DNA of 64,000 nucleotides from Phocicoccus schoeneichii (GCF_014635565.1 NZ_BMDB01000002.1:186001-250000), one strand, 5' to 3'. Positions 47,509 to 55,394 are shown, numbered from the stretch's first letter. Numbers and translations are program-made. The notes: generated by a model from the sequence alone, not told the origin.

Positions 47509-48261
47509 TTGAATCTAGAACATAAAGACTTCAAAGTAATAAATCATATTACTGATGGAGGTGCCTCTAAAATATATAAAATTAATTATAATAATGAAAT
47601 TTGTATTCTTAAAATTAGTAAAGATCAAAACTATATTAATCAGGTTCAAATAGATAATGAAATTGAGGTACACCAGTTGATATCTCATAATCATATTCCT
47701 ACATTAAAAGGAACTCTAGTTATAGATGAAAGAAAAGCAATAATTTTAAGCTTTATAAAAGGCAATAACCTCGCTCATTTAATTGAGAATAAAAAAGTAA
47801 AGTTCAATAATGAAGAAACTAAAAAAATTATTTTAAACTTGGCTAATATTATTAAAGATTTTCACAGAGTAAAACCCTCAATAATTTTAAGAGATATTAA
47901 GCCTTCCAACATCATAATTAATGAAATGTTGGAAGTTTTTATTGTTGATTTCGGGATTTCTACAAATGGTATGACAAAAACTGCAAATAAAGCGTTTGGA
48001 ACAAGGGGGTTTACAGCCCCTGAAGCTCATAACAACGGCGTCTATGGCATAACCTCTGATATTTACTCTATTGGCGCAACATATCAATTTATTGAAACAA
48101 TAGAGAATCTAAAATCAACAAGAATTATTGATAAGTGTATGAAGCACAATGAGAATGAAAGATATCAAACTATCGATGAACTACTTATAGATTTAGAGTA
48201 TGAAAATAAAATCTCATTATTCATCAAGAAAATAAAAAGCATATTCTTTAAAAGGAGTTAG
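47509..48261 (+). CDS. Ser/Thr protein kinase (Hanks type, no PASTA domain)
   Basis: A 250-residue kinase: Gly-rich loop 'TDGGASKIYKI', VAIK-equivalent Lys in 'CILKIS', catalytic loop 'ILRDIKPSNIII' (LRD in place of HRD), metal loop 'IVDFGIS', activation segment end 'GTRGFTAPEAH' and 'SDIYSIGATYQFIE'. The C-terminal ~20 residues are basic and amphipathic (KKIKSIFFKRS), a possible membrane contact. There is no extracellular PASTA part, so it is not the cell-wall kinase PrkC/Stk1. TTG at 47509 is chosen as start, five bases after GGGGGTG. Together with the FHA and PP2C genes it forms a phospho-signalling module. Confidence 0.85.
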   Translation: MNLEHKDFKVINHITDGGASKIYKINYNNEICILKISKDQNYINQVQIDNEIEVHQLISHNHIPTLKGTLVIDERKAIILSFIKGNNLAHLIENKKVKFNNEETKKIILNLANIIKDFHRVKPSIILRDIKPSNIIINEMLEVFIVDFGISTNGMTKTANKAFGTRGFTAPEAHNNGVYGITSDIYSIGATYQFIETIENLKSTRIIDKCMKHNENERYQTIDELLIDLEYENKISLFIKKIKSIFFKRS

Positions 48262-48266
48262 ACATT

Positions 48267-49469
48267 ATGAAACGTATACTAGCAATGGTTATATTTTGCT
48301 TAATTTTAGCAGGATGTGGAAATAAGGCGGCCGACAACTTAACTTCTTATAAAGAAGCTGTTCTAAATGAAGATTCATCAGCACTTATTTCACTAGTAGA
48401 AATGGAGGATGAAGAGCTCACTGAGGATGAAGCAGAGGCGTATTTTAAACTTATCAACGAAATGTATTCTGAGGAAGAATTTACTGAGCTTGTTGATAAG
48501 GAAATAGAACGAATGGAAGCCAAAGCAAAGTCCGGTGAAATTAAACCAGATTCTGATCTTGGATTTGAATTTTTACTAATTGAAAATGACGGTGAAGTAG
48601 AGTTAGAGATTCCGAGATATAAGATTGGTCTAGATTTACCTTCAAGTACTTATCAAATTACTGCTGGAGTAAATGACTTAACAGTAGAAAATCCACATGG
48701 TAATAACTATCAGGAAATTGGCGTGTATGTTCCTGGTATATATAAAATTGAAGGAACAGCTACAAAAGATACTGTTGAAGGAGACTACAGTATTTCTATT
48801 GACTTTACAAAGCCACAAAATGAACGTGCGTCTATAGATGGTAATGTTTATAGCTTTAGAATTGATCAGGGTTATTCAAATACTACAATCAAAAAAGTAT
48901 TTGTTAACGGTGAAGAAGTATCAAAAAATGAAAACGATATGTATAGTGTGAAACTCGAAAATAATACTCCTACAATAAAAACTATAATCGATTTTCAAGG
49001 AAAAGAAGTTGAGTCTAAAGAAGTTAAACAAGATCTAAAATATATTGGAATTAACAGTATACCTCTTGAAATTGATGAGTCCAAGTTACAAGAAGCAGAA
49101 GAGGATAATAAATCTAGTAAAGGTGTTGAAAACACAATTACTTCATTATTCGAGGGCACTGCAACAGGATTATCTCTAACTTCTGCTGATGCAGCTGTTA
49201 AAAAAGCGTTAATTAAGAATGATTTCGCAGATAATGATGTACATGCAGAATATGAGAAGTTAATAGATAAGTATGCAGAAAAAGGTGCAAAGTTCGAATT
49301 CTCAGTGCCAACAACTAAGAAATTAAGTGAAGATAAAAATGATTTCACATATGAAGTGTCTTCGGAACTAACTAAAGATGGAAAACCTGTAGATTCATTA
49401 AAGTTTGAAATGGAATTTGTGAAGAAGAACGATAAGATGCTTATTAAATCTGTCAAAGAAGTTGAGTAA
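48267..49469 (+). CDS. TcaA-like lipoprotein (copy 1, with the kinase module)
   Basis: A 400-residue lipoprotein: MKRILAMVIFCLILAGC, lipobox Cys17. A helical N-terminal part ('YKEAVLNEDSSALISLVEMEDEELTEDEAEAYFKLI'), two Ig-like middle domains and a C-terminal NTF2-like domain ending 'KNDKMLIKSVKEVE' follow the order of the extracellular part of TcaA/YvbJ. The zinc ribbon and membrane helix of TcaA are replaced by a lipoprotein signal. Paralogs are at 49744 and 51025 on the other strand. It is five bases after the kinase gene and so is likely the last gene of the operon. AAAGGAG precedes ATG. Confidence 0.75.
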   Translation: MKRILAMVIFCLILAGCGNKAADNLTSYKEAVLNEDSSALISLVEMEDEELTEDEAEAYFKLINEMYSEEEFTELVDKEIERMEAKAKSGEIKPDSDLGFEFLLIENDGEVELEIPRYKIGLDLPSSTYQITAGVNDLTVENPHGNNYQEIGVYVPGIYKIEGTATKDTVEGDYSISIDFTKPQNERASIDGNVYSFRIDQGYSNTTIKKVFVNGEEVSKNENDMYSVKLENNTPTIKTIIDFQGKEVESKEVKQDLKYIGINSIPLEIDESKLQEAEEDNKSSKGVENTITSLFEGTATGLSLTSADAAVKKALIKNDFADNDVHAEYEKLIDKYAEKGAKFEFSVPTTKKLSEDKNDFTYEVSSELTKDGKPVDSLKFEMEFVKKNDKMLIKSVKEVE

Positions 49470-49477
49470 AACTATAG

Positions 49478-49510
49478 CGCATGCCTAATTATCTTAGGTA
49501 TGCGTATTTT
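49478..49510 (+). terminator. Terminator at the end of the Tad/kinase operon
   Basis: CGCATGCCTAA / TTAGGTATGCG, 11-bp stem (one G-T pair), 5-base loop, followed by TATTTTTA. Confidence 0.8.
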
Positions 49511-49533
49511 TATCTTGTTATTATATAAATTTG

Positions 49534-49654
49534 GAGGTCTTACAGGCTTTAGTGCCTAAAGGGAAATTTTTGGATCTTCCGTGGAGAACGTGGTGAGTAT
49601 GCGCTCGTCAGCTGCATGGTAGCTCCGGGCTTCGAGTTCGACAACTTTAAACTC
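49534..49654 (+). pseudogene. Fragment of a cupin (DUF985) gene
   Basis: This stretch is nearly the same DNA as 52040-52165 inside the intact cupin gene (TTACAGGCTTTAGTGCCTAAAGGG, GTCAGCTGCATGGT, TTCGAGTTCGAC are shared) but with substitutions and a small deletion that shifts the frame to a stop. Only about 40 codons exist. It is a decayed duplicate between convergent lipoprotein genes. Confidence 0.8.
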
Positions 49655-49684
49655 AAAAGTATGTTTCCTTTTTTTCATACAAAA

Positions 49685-49725
49685 GCACCCCTTAAGTTGG
49701 ATATTAAGTCCAACTTAAGGGGTGC
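49685..49725 (-). terminator. Long perfect hairpin (17-bp stem)
   Basis: GCACCCCTTAAGTTGGA / TCCAACTTAAGGGGTGC with a 7-base loop; on the minus strand TTTTG follows. It probably ends transcription of the lipoprotein gene at 49744-50946. The GC-rich outer and AT-rich inner arms also resemble fused inverted repeats of an IS3-family element, which is an alternative. Confidence 0.7.
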
Positions 49726-49743
49726 AGATCAATGCGTTCTCTC

Positions 49744-50946
49744 TTACTTATTTTTTGTATATTCTTTAATAATCATGGTGTCATCTTTTTTAATAAATTT
49801 AAATGTAAAGTTATTGGTTTGTAAATGCTCATCGTTTTTAGTGATTTCAACTTCAACGTTATAAGTATAGTCTGAATGCTCACCGATAGGCTCTGCTTTA
49901 CTTATTTCATAAGTAAATTTAGCATTTGTATCTGCAATTTCATTGATATAATTAATATAATTTGTATTTAACTCATCATCAGCAAATCGATGCTTGAGCA
50001 TCATATTTCTATCTTTTTCTTTATTACTTAAAGCATTTTCTGATTGAACAGCTAATAGTTTGAGTGCCAAATCAATAGCGCGTTCATCCTTTATTTCTTG
50101 TTCTATATTAGCGAGAGATTCTTCTGGGACTTCCAACTCAAATATAGTTGTTTCAAAGAAATCAGGATTGAAATTAATAGGATCTAGCGTAAAATCTTTT
50201 CCTTTATACTCAGACATGACTTCAAGAACAACTTCTTTTGAATCTGACTTGAAATAGTAAATATTTTCATCATATTTAGTGTCAGTTATATCGTTCCCGT
50301 CAACAGAAACTGATTTTATGGGCAACCGTGTATTATCTAAATTAATTTCCACAGCGTACAGATCACCTGATAATGTCACACGCTCATCCGCATTCTTATT
50401 GAAATCAATATCAATAGTAAAGTTTACATCAGTGTCCCCTTTGTTCCCTTTACCACTATAGTTCATGATTATAGGTACAGATTTACCTAGAACTTTTTCA
50501 TACTTATACGGTTGATTAACTGTCAGGTCATTAATACCAAATTTTACAGGAAACTGACCTTCTGGGAAATTAGTAGCAAGTTCGTACCTAGGAATTGATA
50601 AGCGAATGTCCTTGTTTTCAATTTTTGTTACAGTTAATAAGGAGTAATCATTCTGTTTTTTAGGTGAAAGTACCACTTCTTCTGTCCCTTTTTTTAGAGT
50701 ATCAACAAGTTCTGTTAACTCTTTTGTTAAAGATTCCTCATCATATTGTTCGTGAATTAGCTTAAGATACCCCTCTGCTTCATCTTCAGTAAGTGGTTCG
50801 TCTTCCATTTCGATAATGTCAATTAAAGCTTCTGTGTCTTTCTCTAGAACTGCTGTTTTATATGTATCTATTTTTGTGTCATACGTATTACTACAACCTG
50901 CTAATATGAACACAAAACCCAATAATATTAGTAATTTTCTATACAT
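49744..50946 (-). CDS. TcaA-like lipoprotein (copy 2)
   Basis: A 400-residue lipoprotein: MYRKLLILLGFVFILAGC with Cys18. The order of parts equals copy 1 (48267): 'YKTAVLEKDTEALIDIIEMEDEPLTEDEAEGYLKLI', 'RLSIPRYELATNFPEG', two Ig-like domains, and an NTF2-like end with 'RFADDELNTNYINYINEIADTNAKFTYEISKAEPIGEHSDYTYNVEVEITKN'. Start ATG at 50944-50946 follows CAGGAGGG; twelve further upstream codons lack support. It is convergent with copy 1 and may have arisen by inverted duplication. Function unknown; TcaA itself affects glycopeptide tolerance and wall stress. Confidence 0.75.
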   Translation of the reverse strand: MYRKLLILLGFVFILAGCSNTYDTKIDTYKTAVLEKDTEALIDIIEMEDEPLTEDEAEGYLKLIHEQYDEESLTKELTELVDTLKKGTEEVVLSPKKQNDYSLLTVTKIENKDIRLSIPRYELATNFPEGQFPVKFGINDLTVNQPYKYEKVLGKSVPIIMNYSGKGNKGDTDVNFTIDIDFNKNADERVTLSGDLYAVEINLDNTRLPIKSVSVDGNDITDTKYDENIYYFKSDSKEVVLEVMSEYKGKDFTLDPINFNPDFFETTIFELEVPEESLANIEQEIKDERAIDLALKLLAVQSENALSNKEKDRNMMLKHRFADDELNTNYINYINEIADTNAKFTYEISKAEPIGEHSDYTYNVEVEITKNDEHLQTNNFTFKFIKKDDTMIIKEYTKNK

Positions 50947-51024
50947 ATTTCCCTCCTGAAATGATATAAAGTTTAACCACACAAAGAAATCTACTTCTCT
51001 GTGTGGTTAGAAAATACATGTATC

Positions 51025-51615
51025 TTAAAGTTCTACAATTACACGATCATCTTCGGGATTGTTGAAGTTTATTTTTAGAGTGTATGGGAATTCCTTATCT
51101 TCATATCTTACTTTAGCTGTTGCCTTATATTCAGTAATACCAGGTGCAATTTTTCCAATGTGAATTCTTTTTGTAGTATCAGTCCATTCTTGAACCTCTA
51201 ATGGGCCATACTGAATCGTATAGATACCTGGTGGGAATTCCGCAGTCACACTATATCTTGGAATGCGTACTTGTAGTTCCCCATTTCTAGTTTGGAAAGA
51301 AGCAATTTCGTATCTTTCCCCTTTTGTTGAAGACAACGAGCTACTGTTTGCATCATCTTTAAAATCATCAATAATCGCATCTATGGCTTCTTCAAATTCT
51401 TCTTCACTATAGTTATCTTTTATTAAAGCAAAATAGCCTTCAGCTTCTTCTTCCGTGAGATCAGTCATTGACATCTCCGCCATGTTAATAAGCGCTTCAC
51501 TATCTTCATCTAAAACTGCTTTTTTAAAATCTTCTACTACAGCTGTTTCTTCACTGCTACCACAACCTGCTAATAAAAGAGTGAATCCTAGCAAAATAAG
51601 AAGTTTTTTAAACAT
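51025..51615 (-). CDS. Short TcaA-like lipoprotein (copy 3, C-terminal half absent)
   Basis: A 196-residue lipoprotein: MFKKLLILLGFTLLLAGC with Cys18, then the same helical part ('FKKAVLDEDSEALINMAEMSMTDLTEEEAEGYFALI') and first Ig-like domain ('LQVRIPRYSVTAEFPPGIYTIQYGPLEVQ') as copies 1 and 2, stopping at 'INFNNPEDDRVIVEL'. The second Ig-like and NTF2-like domains are missing, either by truncation or as a stable short form. It lies 78 bases upstream of copy 2, same strand. GGGAG precedes ATG. Confidence 0.75.
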   Translation of the reverse strand: MFKKLLILLGFTLLLAGCGSSEETAVVEDFKKAVLDEDSEALINMAEMSMTDLTEEEAEGYFALIKDNYSEEEFEEAIDAIIDDFKDDANSSSLSSTKGERYEIASFQTRNGELQVRIPRYSVTAEFPPGIYTIQYGPLEVQEWTDTTKRIHIGKIAPGITEYKATAKVRYEDKEFPYTLKINFNNPEDDRVIVEL

Positions 51616-51766
51616 AATTTTCTCCCTTCAGATTTAATAGATAAGCTAAATTTATCATATTATGTAAGTGGTTTCCATAAAATGTAGAAACTTTAACATA
51701 GAATTAATGGTACACATAAAACATTAATATTATAATGAAAAGAATAGTGAAATTTGGAGGTCATTC

Positions 51767-52249
51767 ATGAAAACGAGTCAGTATTGGATTGATCATTTAA
51801 AGTTAGAGCGTCATGTTGAGGGTGGGTATTTTAGACAGGTGTTAAAGTCAGATTCTCATCACGGTGATCGTGCGCTCTACACGAGTATTTACTTTCTCTT
51901 AGAGCACGGCAATCCGTCGCATCTGCATCAATTAACTGCTGATGAGGTGTGGTATTACCATGCCGGGCATTCTCTCACTGTTCATACAATTTCTGAAAGT
52001 GGAGAATACGAGGCAATTAAACTCGGTACGGATCTCGAAAATGGTGAGGTTTTACAGGCTTTAGTGCCTAAAGGGACAATATTTGGGTCTTCTGTGGATA
52101 ATGTGGGTGAGTATGCACTCGTCAGCTGCATGGTTGCTCCCGGGTTCGAGTTCGACGATTTTAAACTATTCACTCAAGATGAACTCATGGAAAAGTTTCC
52201 ACAACACGAAGCGGTTATCAGAAAATACGCACTTAAAGAGATTGAATAA
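51767..52249 (+). CDS. Cupin-domain protein (DUF985)
   Basis: A 160-residue single-domain cupin: 'YWIDHLKLERHVEGGYFRQVL', 'YTSIYFLLEHGNPSHLHQLTADEVWYYHAG' (His-x-His and Glu of the metal box), 'GTIFGSSVDNVGEYALVSCMVAPGFEFDDFKLF'. Members of this DUF985 group have no firmly known reaction. A partial, decayed copy of the gene lies at 49534-49654. TTGGAGG precedes ATG. Confidence 0.85.
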   Translation: MKTSQYWIDHLKLERHVEGGYFRQVLKSDSHHGDRALYTSIYFLLEHGNPSHLHQLTADEVWYYHAGHSLTVHTISESGEYEAIKLGTDLENGEVLQALVPKGTIFGSSVDNVGEYALVSCMVAPGFEFDDFKLFTQDELMEKFPQHEAVIRKYALKEIE

Positions 52250-52250
52250 A

Positions 52251-52288
52251 AAAACTGCCGGAGCGATATCATCTCCGGCAGTTTTTTT
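52251..52288. terminator. Bidirectional terminator
   Basis: AAAACTGCCGGAG / CTCCGGCAGTTTT, 13-bp perfect stem with a 9-base loop, between the convergent cupin gene and the gene at 52287. Confidence 0.92.
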
Positions 52289-52982
52289 AATTCTTCATAA
52301 TTTCTTCTAAAAATCGACTCACACGCGTGAGCTCTAACGTATAGTTCTTAATGACGTATGGATTTTCAAGCATCTCTCTAATATTGTCGTCGATTTCACG
52401 CACAATATTTGGTGTCAGTGCTTCGCCTAGAAGTGCGTTGTTTTCATCGACGAGTGTGCCGACTTTATTCATAACCCCAACATCTGTCTTAAAGATCATA
52501 AACGTGTTTCTAACGATCTCAAGCATCTCATCCGGGCTTGTCGTCGCCACCTCGCGGTCGATTTCTTCTTTCAGGACACTTTCACTACGACGGGCTTCCT
52601 CTTGTTTACGTCGTTCTTCTGGGCTTACAATCGTATCTTGGAATCGGTCATCTCGCACAGTCTCTAGTACGTTCGGTATTCCAAATTCTAAGAGTTCATA
52701 ATTCGATAGCATCGCAAAGCGCTTCGCAAATTCGTAAGATGAAATCCCGCGGTTCACGCTAGAATTGTCAGTACGATATTCTTCCGCTTGCACCATTACG
52801 GGTTGTGCAGCTAAAAATCCTTGGAGCAATGCTTCAGTCGTATTATCATTGATGCGCACTGTGCCCAGGTAAAACTCTACTTCGTCAGAGTCAATGTCTT
52901 TATCTTTTACAAGCATATACTGCATAATCCCTGAAGTATTGTTTGTTATAAAGTAGTTTACGATATATCCTTTTGGATCCAT
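52287..52982 (-). CDS. Uncharacterised acidic cytoplasmic protein
   Basis: A 231-residue protein with no signal peptide or membrane segment. The N-terminal ~90 residues look beta-rich ('GYIVNYFITNNTSGIMQYMLVKDKDI', 'VEFYLGTVRINDNTTEALLQGFLAAQP'), the rest is helical with a charged stretch (PEERRKQEEARRSES, about residues 120-135). No family recognised. It has a clean ribosome site (GAGGTG) and shares a strong terminator with the cupin gene, so it is a real gene. The 165 bases upstream hold its promoter region and the terminator of the subtilase gene. Confidence 0.65.
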   Translation of the reverse strand: MDPKGYIVNYFITNNTSGIMQYMLVKDKDIDSDEVEFYLGTVRINDNTTEALLQGFLAAQPVMVQAEEYRTDNSSVNRGISSYEFAKRFAMLSNYELLEFGIPNVLETVRDDRFQDTIVSPEERRKQEEARRSESVLKEEIDREVATTSPDEMLEIVRNTFMIFKTDVGVMNKVGTLVDENNALLGEALTPNIVREIDDNIREMLENPYVIKNYTLELTRVSRFLEEIMKN

Positions 52983-53071
52983 TCTCTACACCTCACTACT
53001 TACTTTAGAACTTACGAGACAGAATTTCAAAAGAAACGGTGAATGTTCTAAAATATGTCAGAAATAGAGAA

Positions 53072-53096
53072 AACCCTCACAGGAGAAGTGAGGGTT
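53072..53096 (-). terminator. Terminator of the subtilase gene
   Basis: AACCCTCAC / GTGAGGGTT stem, 7-base loop, followed on the minus strand by TTCTC. The word GTAAGTTCTAGATGC (53101-53115) lies between the subtilase stop and this hairpin and equals the sequence upstream of the peptide gene at 1924-1938. Confidence 0.75.
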
Positions 53097-53147
53097 AGAT
53101 GTAAGTTCTAGATGCATGTATCAATTTTGAAAAAGAGGTACCATAAT

Positions 53148-54269
53148 TTATTTAATGCCAAGTGCAGCAGGTGCTTGGACGAGACCATTCCCATACCAGT
53201 TCCAGCTACCAAGATATTTGGCAGAGTTATTGACTCTATTTCTGAGCTCCTGTGCGCTCAGATAAGGATTTTGTTGTCTCATGAGGACATAGACACCAGC
53301 AACGTGAGGTGAAGCCATAGATGTACCTGTCATACTAGCGTACGTACCACCAGGCATTGTTGAATAGACATTGTATCCTGGTGCTGAAATCTCCACAGTA
53401 TTACCTGTAGAAGAAGACCCTACGCGATTATTGTATTGATCGACGTTTGCTACTGCGATAACAGAATCATGACGTGCAGGATAGTCTACAGTATCGCCAT
53501 AACCATTTCCGTCGTTACCCGCTGCAGCGACGATAATGATGCCTTTTTCGTAATAAGCATAGTCAACCATTTCGTGAATCGCTTGTGAATATGAATTCGA
53601 TCCAAGGGACATATTGATGACTTGTATACCATTGTTGATAGACCATTCAATCCCTTTTGCAATATCAACGAAACTACCACGACCATCAGCTTTTAATACT
53701 TTAACAGCATACAAATCAGCGTGAGAAGCGACCCCAACGACACCGATGTTGTTGTTCAGAGCGGCGATAGTTCCAGCGACGTGAGTCCCGTGACCATTCG
53801 GGTCAATATAAGGATTCGCATCCGTCCCGTATGTATACGGAGAATATCCCCCAACAACACGTAGATCAGGGTGATTCGCATCAATTCCTGTATCTAAGAC
53901 AGCCACTTTGACACCCCTACCGTTGTAGCCATAAGAATAAGCCTTCTCAGCTTGAACATTCTCTATGCCATAAGGAACCGTTTGAGCATTCGACTGATAA
54001 GACTCTTGGTTCTCTTCTACGTACTCAACGTGCGGATGTTTCTCAAGTTGAGCAAGCTGTTTATCCGTTAACTCCAATGCGTATAGGTTTAAATAATCAA
54101 ACTTATAACGATCTTCTTTAGGAACATCATACTTTTCAAGCAATCCGTTGACAGCAGGACCATTAAACTTAACTAAATAAGTATCCTTGTGTTCGTCTGC
54201 TAATGCGTTAGGGACGATGAATAGAAAAGCCAGTGTAACCATTAGACATGTAACTATGAATCTTTTCAT
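53148..54269 (-). CDS. Secreted subtilisin-like serine protease (S8)
   Basis: A 373-residue prepro-protease: Sec signal (1-24, ...NALA-DE), inhibitor I9 propeptide (about 28-92, 'DTYLVKFNGPAVNGLLEKYDVP' to 'HPHVEYVEEN'), mature domain from about residue 96. Catalytic triad Asp126 ('VAVLDTGID'), His160 ('NGHGTHVAG') and Ser317 ('GTSMASPHVAG'), oxyanion Asn in 'AAAGNDGNG'. Two or three conserved calcium-site stretches are present. It is the second gene after a 34-codon peptide gene on the same strand, and both are divergent from an Rgg-type regulator, so it is the likely output of that regulator. Confidence 0.93.
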   Translation of the reverse strand: MKRFIVTCLMVTLAFLFIVPNALADEHKDTYLVKFNGPAVNGLLEKYDVPKEDRYKFDYLNLYALELTDKQLAQLEKHPHVEYVEENQESYQSNAQTVPYGIENVQAEKAYSYGYNGRGVKVAVLDTGIDANHPDLRVVGGYSPYTYGTDANPYIDPNGHGTHVAGTIAALNNNIGVVGVASHADLYAVKVLKADGRGSFVDIAKGIEWSINNGIQVINMSLGSNSYSQAIHEMVDYAYYEKGIIIVAAAGNDGNGYGDTVDYPARHDSVIAVANVDQYNNRVGSSSTGNTVEISAPGYNVYSTMPGGTYASMTGTSMASPHVAGVYVLMRQQNPYLSAQELRNRVNNSAKYLGSWNWYGNGLVQAPAALGIK

Positions 54270-54292
54270 ACAATACTTCCTTTCTTCATAAA

Positions 54293-54397
54293 TTAGAATA
54301 ATTGAGTGACAGGTAACGAGCCTTCAATGATAGGTTCTAAATCTATAATAAAATAGATTCCTAAAAATAATATGAACTTAGGTGTAAAACGTTTCAT
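54293..54397 (-). CDS. Putative signalling peptide precursor (34 residues) next to an Rgg regulator
   Basis: A short gene with ribosome site GGGAGAG eight bases before ATG. The product starts MKRFTPKFILFLGIYFIIDL, a basic start plus hydrophobic core, and ends EPIIEGSLPVTQLF. The acidic turn followed by a short hydrophobic C-terminus is the layout of SHP and PapR-type pheromone precursors, cut outside the cell and re-imported. It sits between the Rgg-like gene (divergent, 95 bases away) and the subtilase gene (same strand, 23 bases downstream). The window encodes oligopeptide ABC and POT transporters that could take up such a peptide, but any link is speculative. Function is inferred from context. 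Confidence 0.6.
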   Translation of the reverse strand: MKRFTPKFILFLGIYFIIDLEPIIEGSLPVTQLF

Positions 54398-54462
54398 AGC
54401 TATCTCTCCCTTTTATATTTCTAATACTAATGATAAAGTGGGAATACACAATAGTTCGAAAA

Positions 54463-54478
54463 TTTTCATATTTGAAAA
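54463..54478. promoter_or_regulatory. Palindrome in the Rgg/peptide divergent region
   Basis: TTTTCA-TATT-TGAAAA lies directly before the regulator ribosome site (AGGAGG at 54481) and upstream of the peptide gene on the other strand. Position and symmetry suit an Rgg operator that could act on both genes. Confidence 0.45.
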
Positions 54479-54492
54479 ATAGGAGGGTACAG

Positions 54493-55359
54493 ATGACACA
54501 AGAAATGTACGGAAGATTACTTAAAGAGATTAGGTTATCCCGAAAAATGACATTACACACGCTATCAAGCGACATTATATCAGTCTCACAACTCTCAAAG
54601 TTTGAAAATGGAATAACAAATTTAACAATCGATCGCTTATTACTTCTCCTAGATAAGTTAAATGTTACCTACGAAGAATTTTTTACTGAAGCGAAAGCCT
54701 ATCAGCGACCAGAAATAGAACGAGTAAGCGCGTTGATTTCCAAGAAGTATATAGAACAAGACGTTGAAGCATTAAAAACACTATATACAGAGCAAAATAT
54801 GACTTATGAAAAGACTAACATTTATTTTTATAAATTAAATGCCATATTAGTAGCTTCTGTTTTAGAAGATCTAACAGAAGAAATATTTGTGACCAAAGAG
54901 ATGAGAAATGAACTTGCGGAATATTTATTTGGTGTAGAAAGATGGAGGTATTACGAAGTTGTATTATTTGGCAACTCTATGCGTGCCCTGACGACTGACA
55001 TGCTGAAGATTGTTACAACTGAGCTGATGAAATCACCTGTGCTGAGTGTACAAATCGCTAAAAGTAAGCAGATGAGAATTCAAATCCTATACAATGTGGC
55101 ATTAACAATGATAGAAAAAAAAGAATTAGACTTCGCCAAACTACTTATAGAAGAAACGAGAAGTAGCCTTGAAAAAGATGAAACATTGATATTAGAACGC
55201 ATAAAACTACATTACTTGAATGGATACTATATGTTTAAAAGTGGAAAAACTGAAGCGGGTAAACAATTGATGAAAGAAAGCATCAATACCTTCCAACTAT
55301 ATAACTGTATTCATCTTGCACAAAACTTTGAAGCGCACTACAAAGCGAGTATTCAGTAA
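54493..55359 (+). CDS. Rgg/GadR/MutR-family regulator
   Basis: A 288-residue protein. Residues ~4-65 form an XRE helix-turn-helix of the Rgg type: 'YGRLLKEIRLSRKMTLHTLSSDIISVSQLSKFENGITNLTIDRLLLLLDKLNVTYEEFF' (the S-x-x-Q-L-S-K-F-E motif is diagnostic). The remainder is helical, TPR-like ('YFYKLNAILVASVLEDL', 'YYEVVLFGNSMRAL', 'ILYNVALTMIEKKELDFAKLLIEETRSSL', 'LKLHYLNGYYMFKSGKTEAGKQLM'). In streptococci Rgg proteins bind SHP peptides and drive neighbouring genes. ATG at 54493 has AGGAGGG eight bases upstream; 21 earlier codons are unlikely. It is divergent from the peptide-subtilase pair. Confidence 0.85.
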   Translation: MTQEMYGRLLKEIRLSRKMTLHTLSSDIISVSQLSKFENGITNLTIDRLLLLLDKLNVTYEEFFTEAKAYQRPEIERVSALISKKYIEQDVEALKTLYTEQNMTYEKTNIYFYKLNAILVASVLEDLTEEIFVTKEMRNELAEYLFGVERWRYYEVVLFGNSMRALTTDMLKIVTTELMKSPVLSVQIAKSKQMRIQILYNVALTMIEKKELDFAKLLIEETRSSLEKDETLILERIKLHYLNGYYMFKSGKTEAGKQLMKESINTFQLYNCIHLAQNFEAHYKASIQ

Positions 55360-55394
55360 AAAAGCTGAGTTTATGAAGGCGAGATGCGGCGAGC

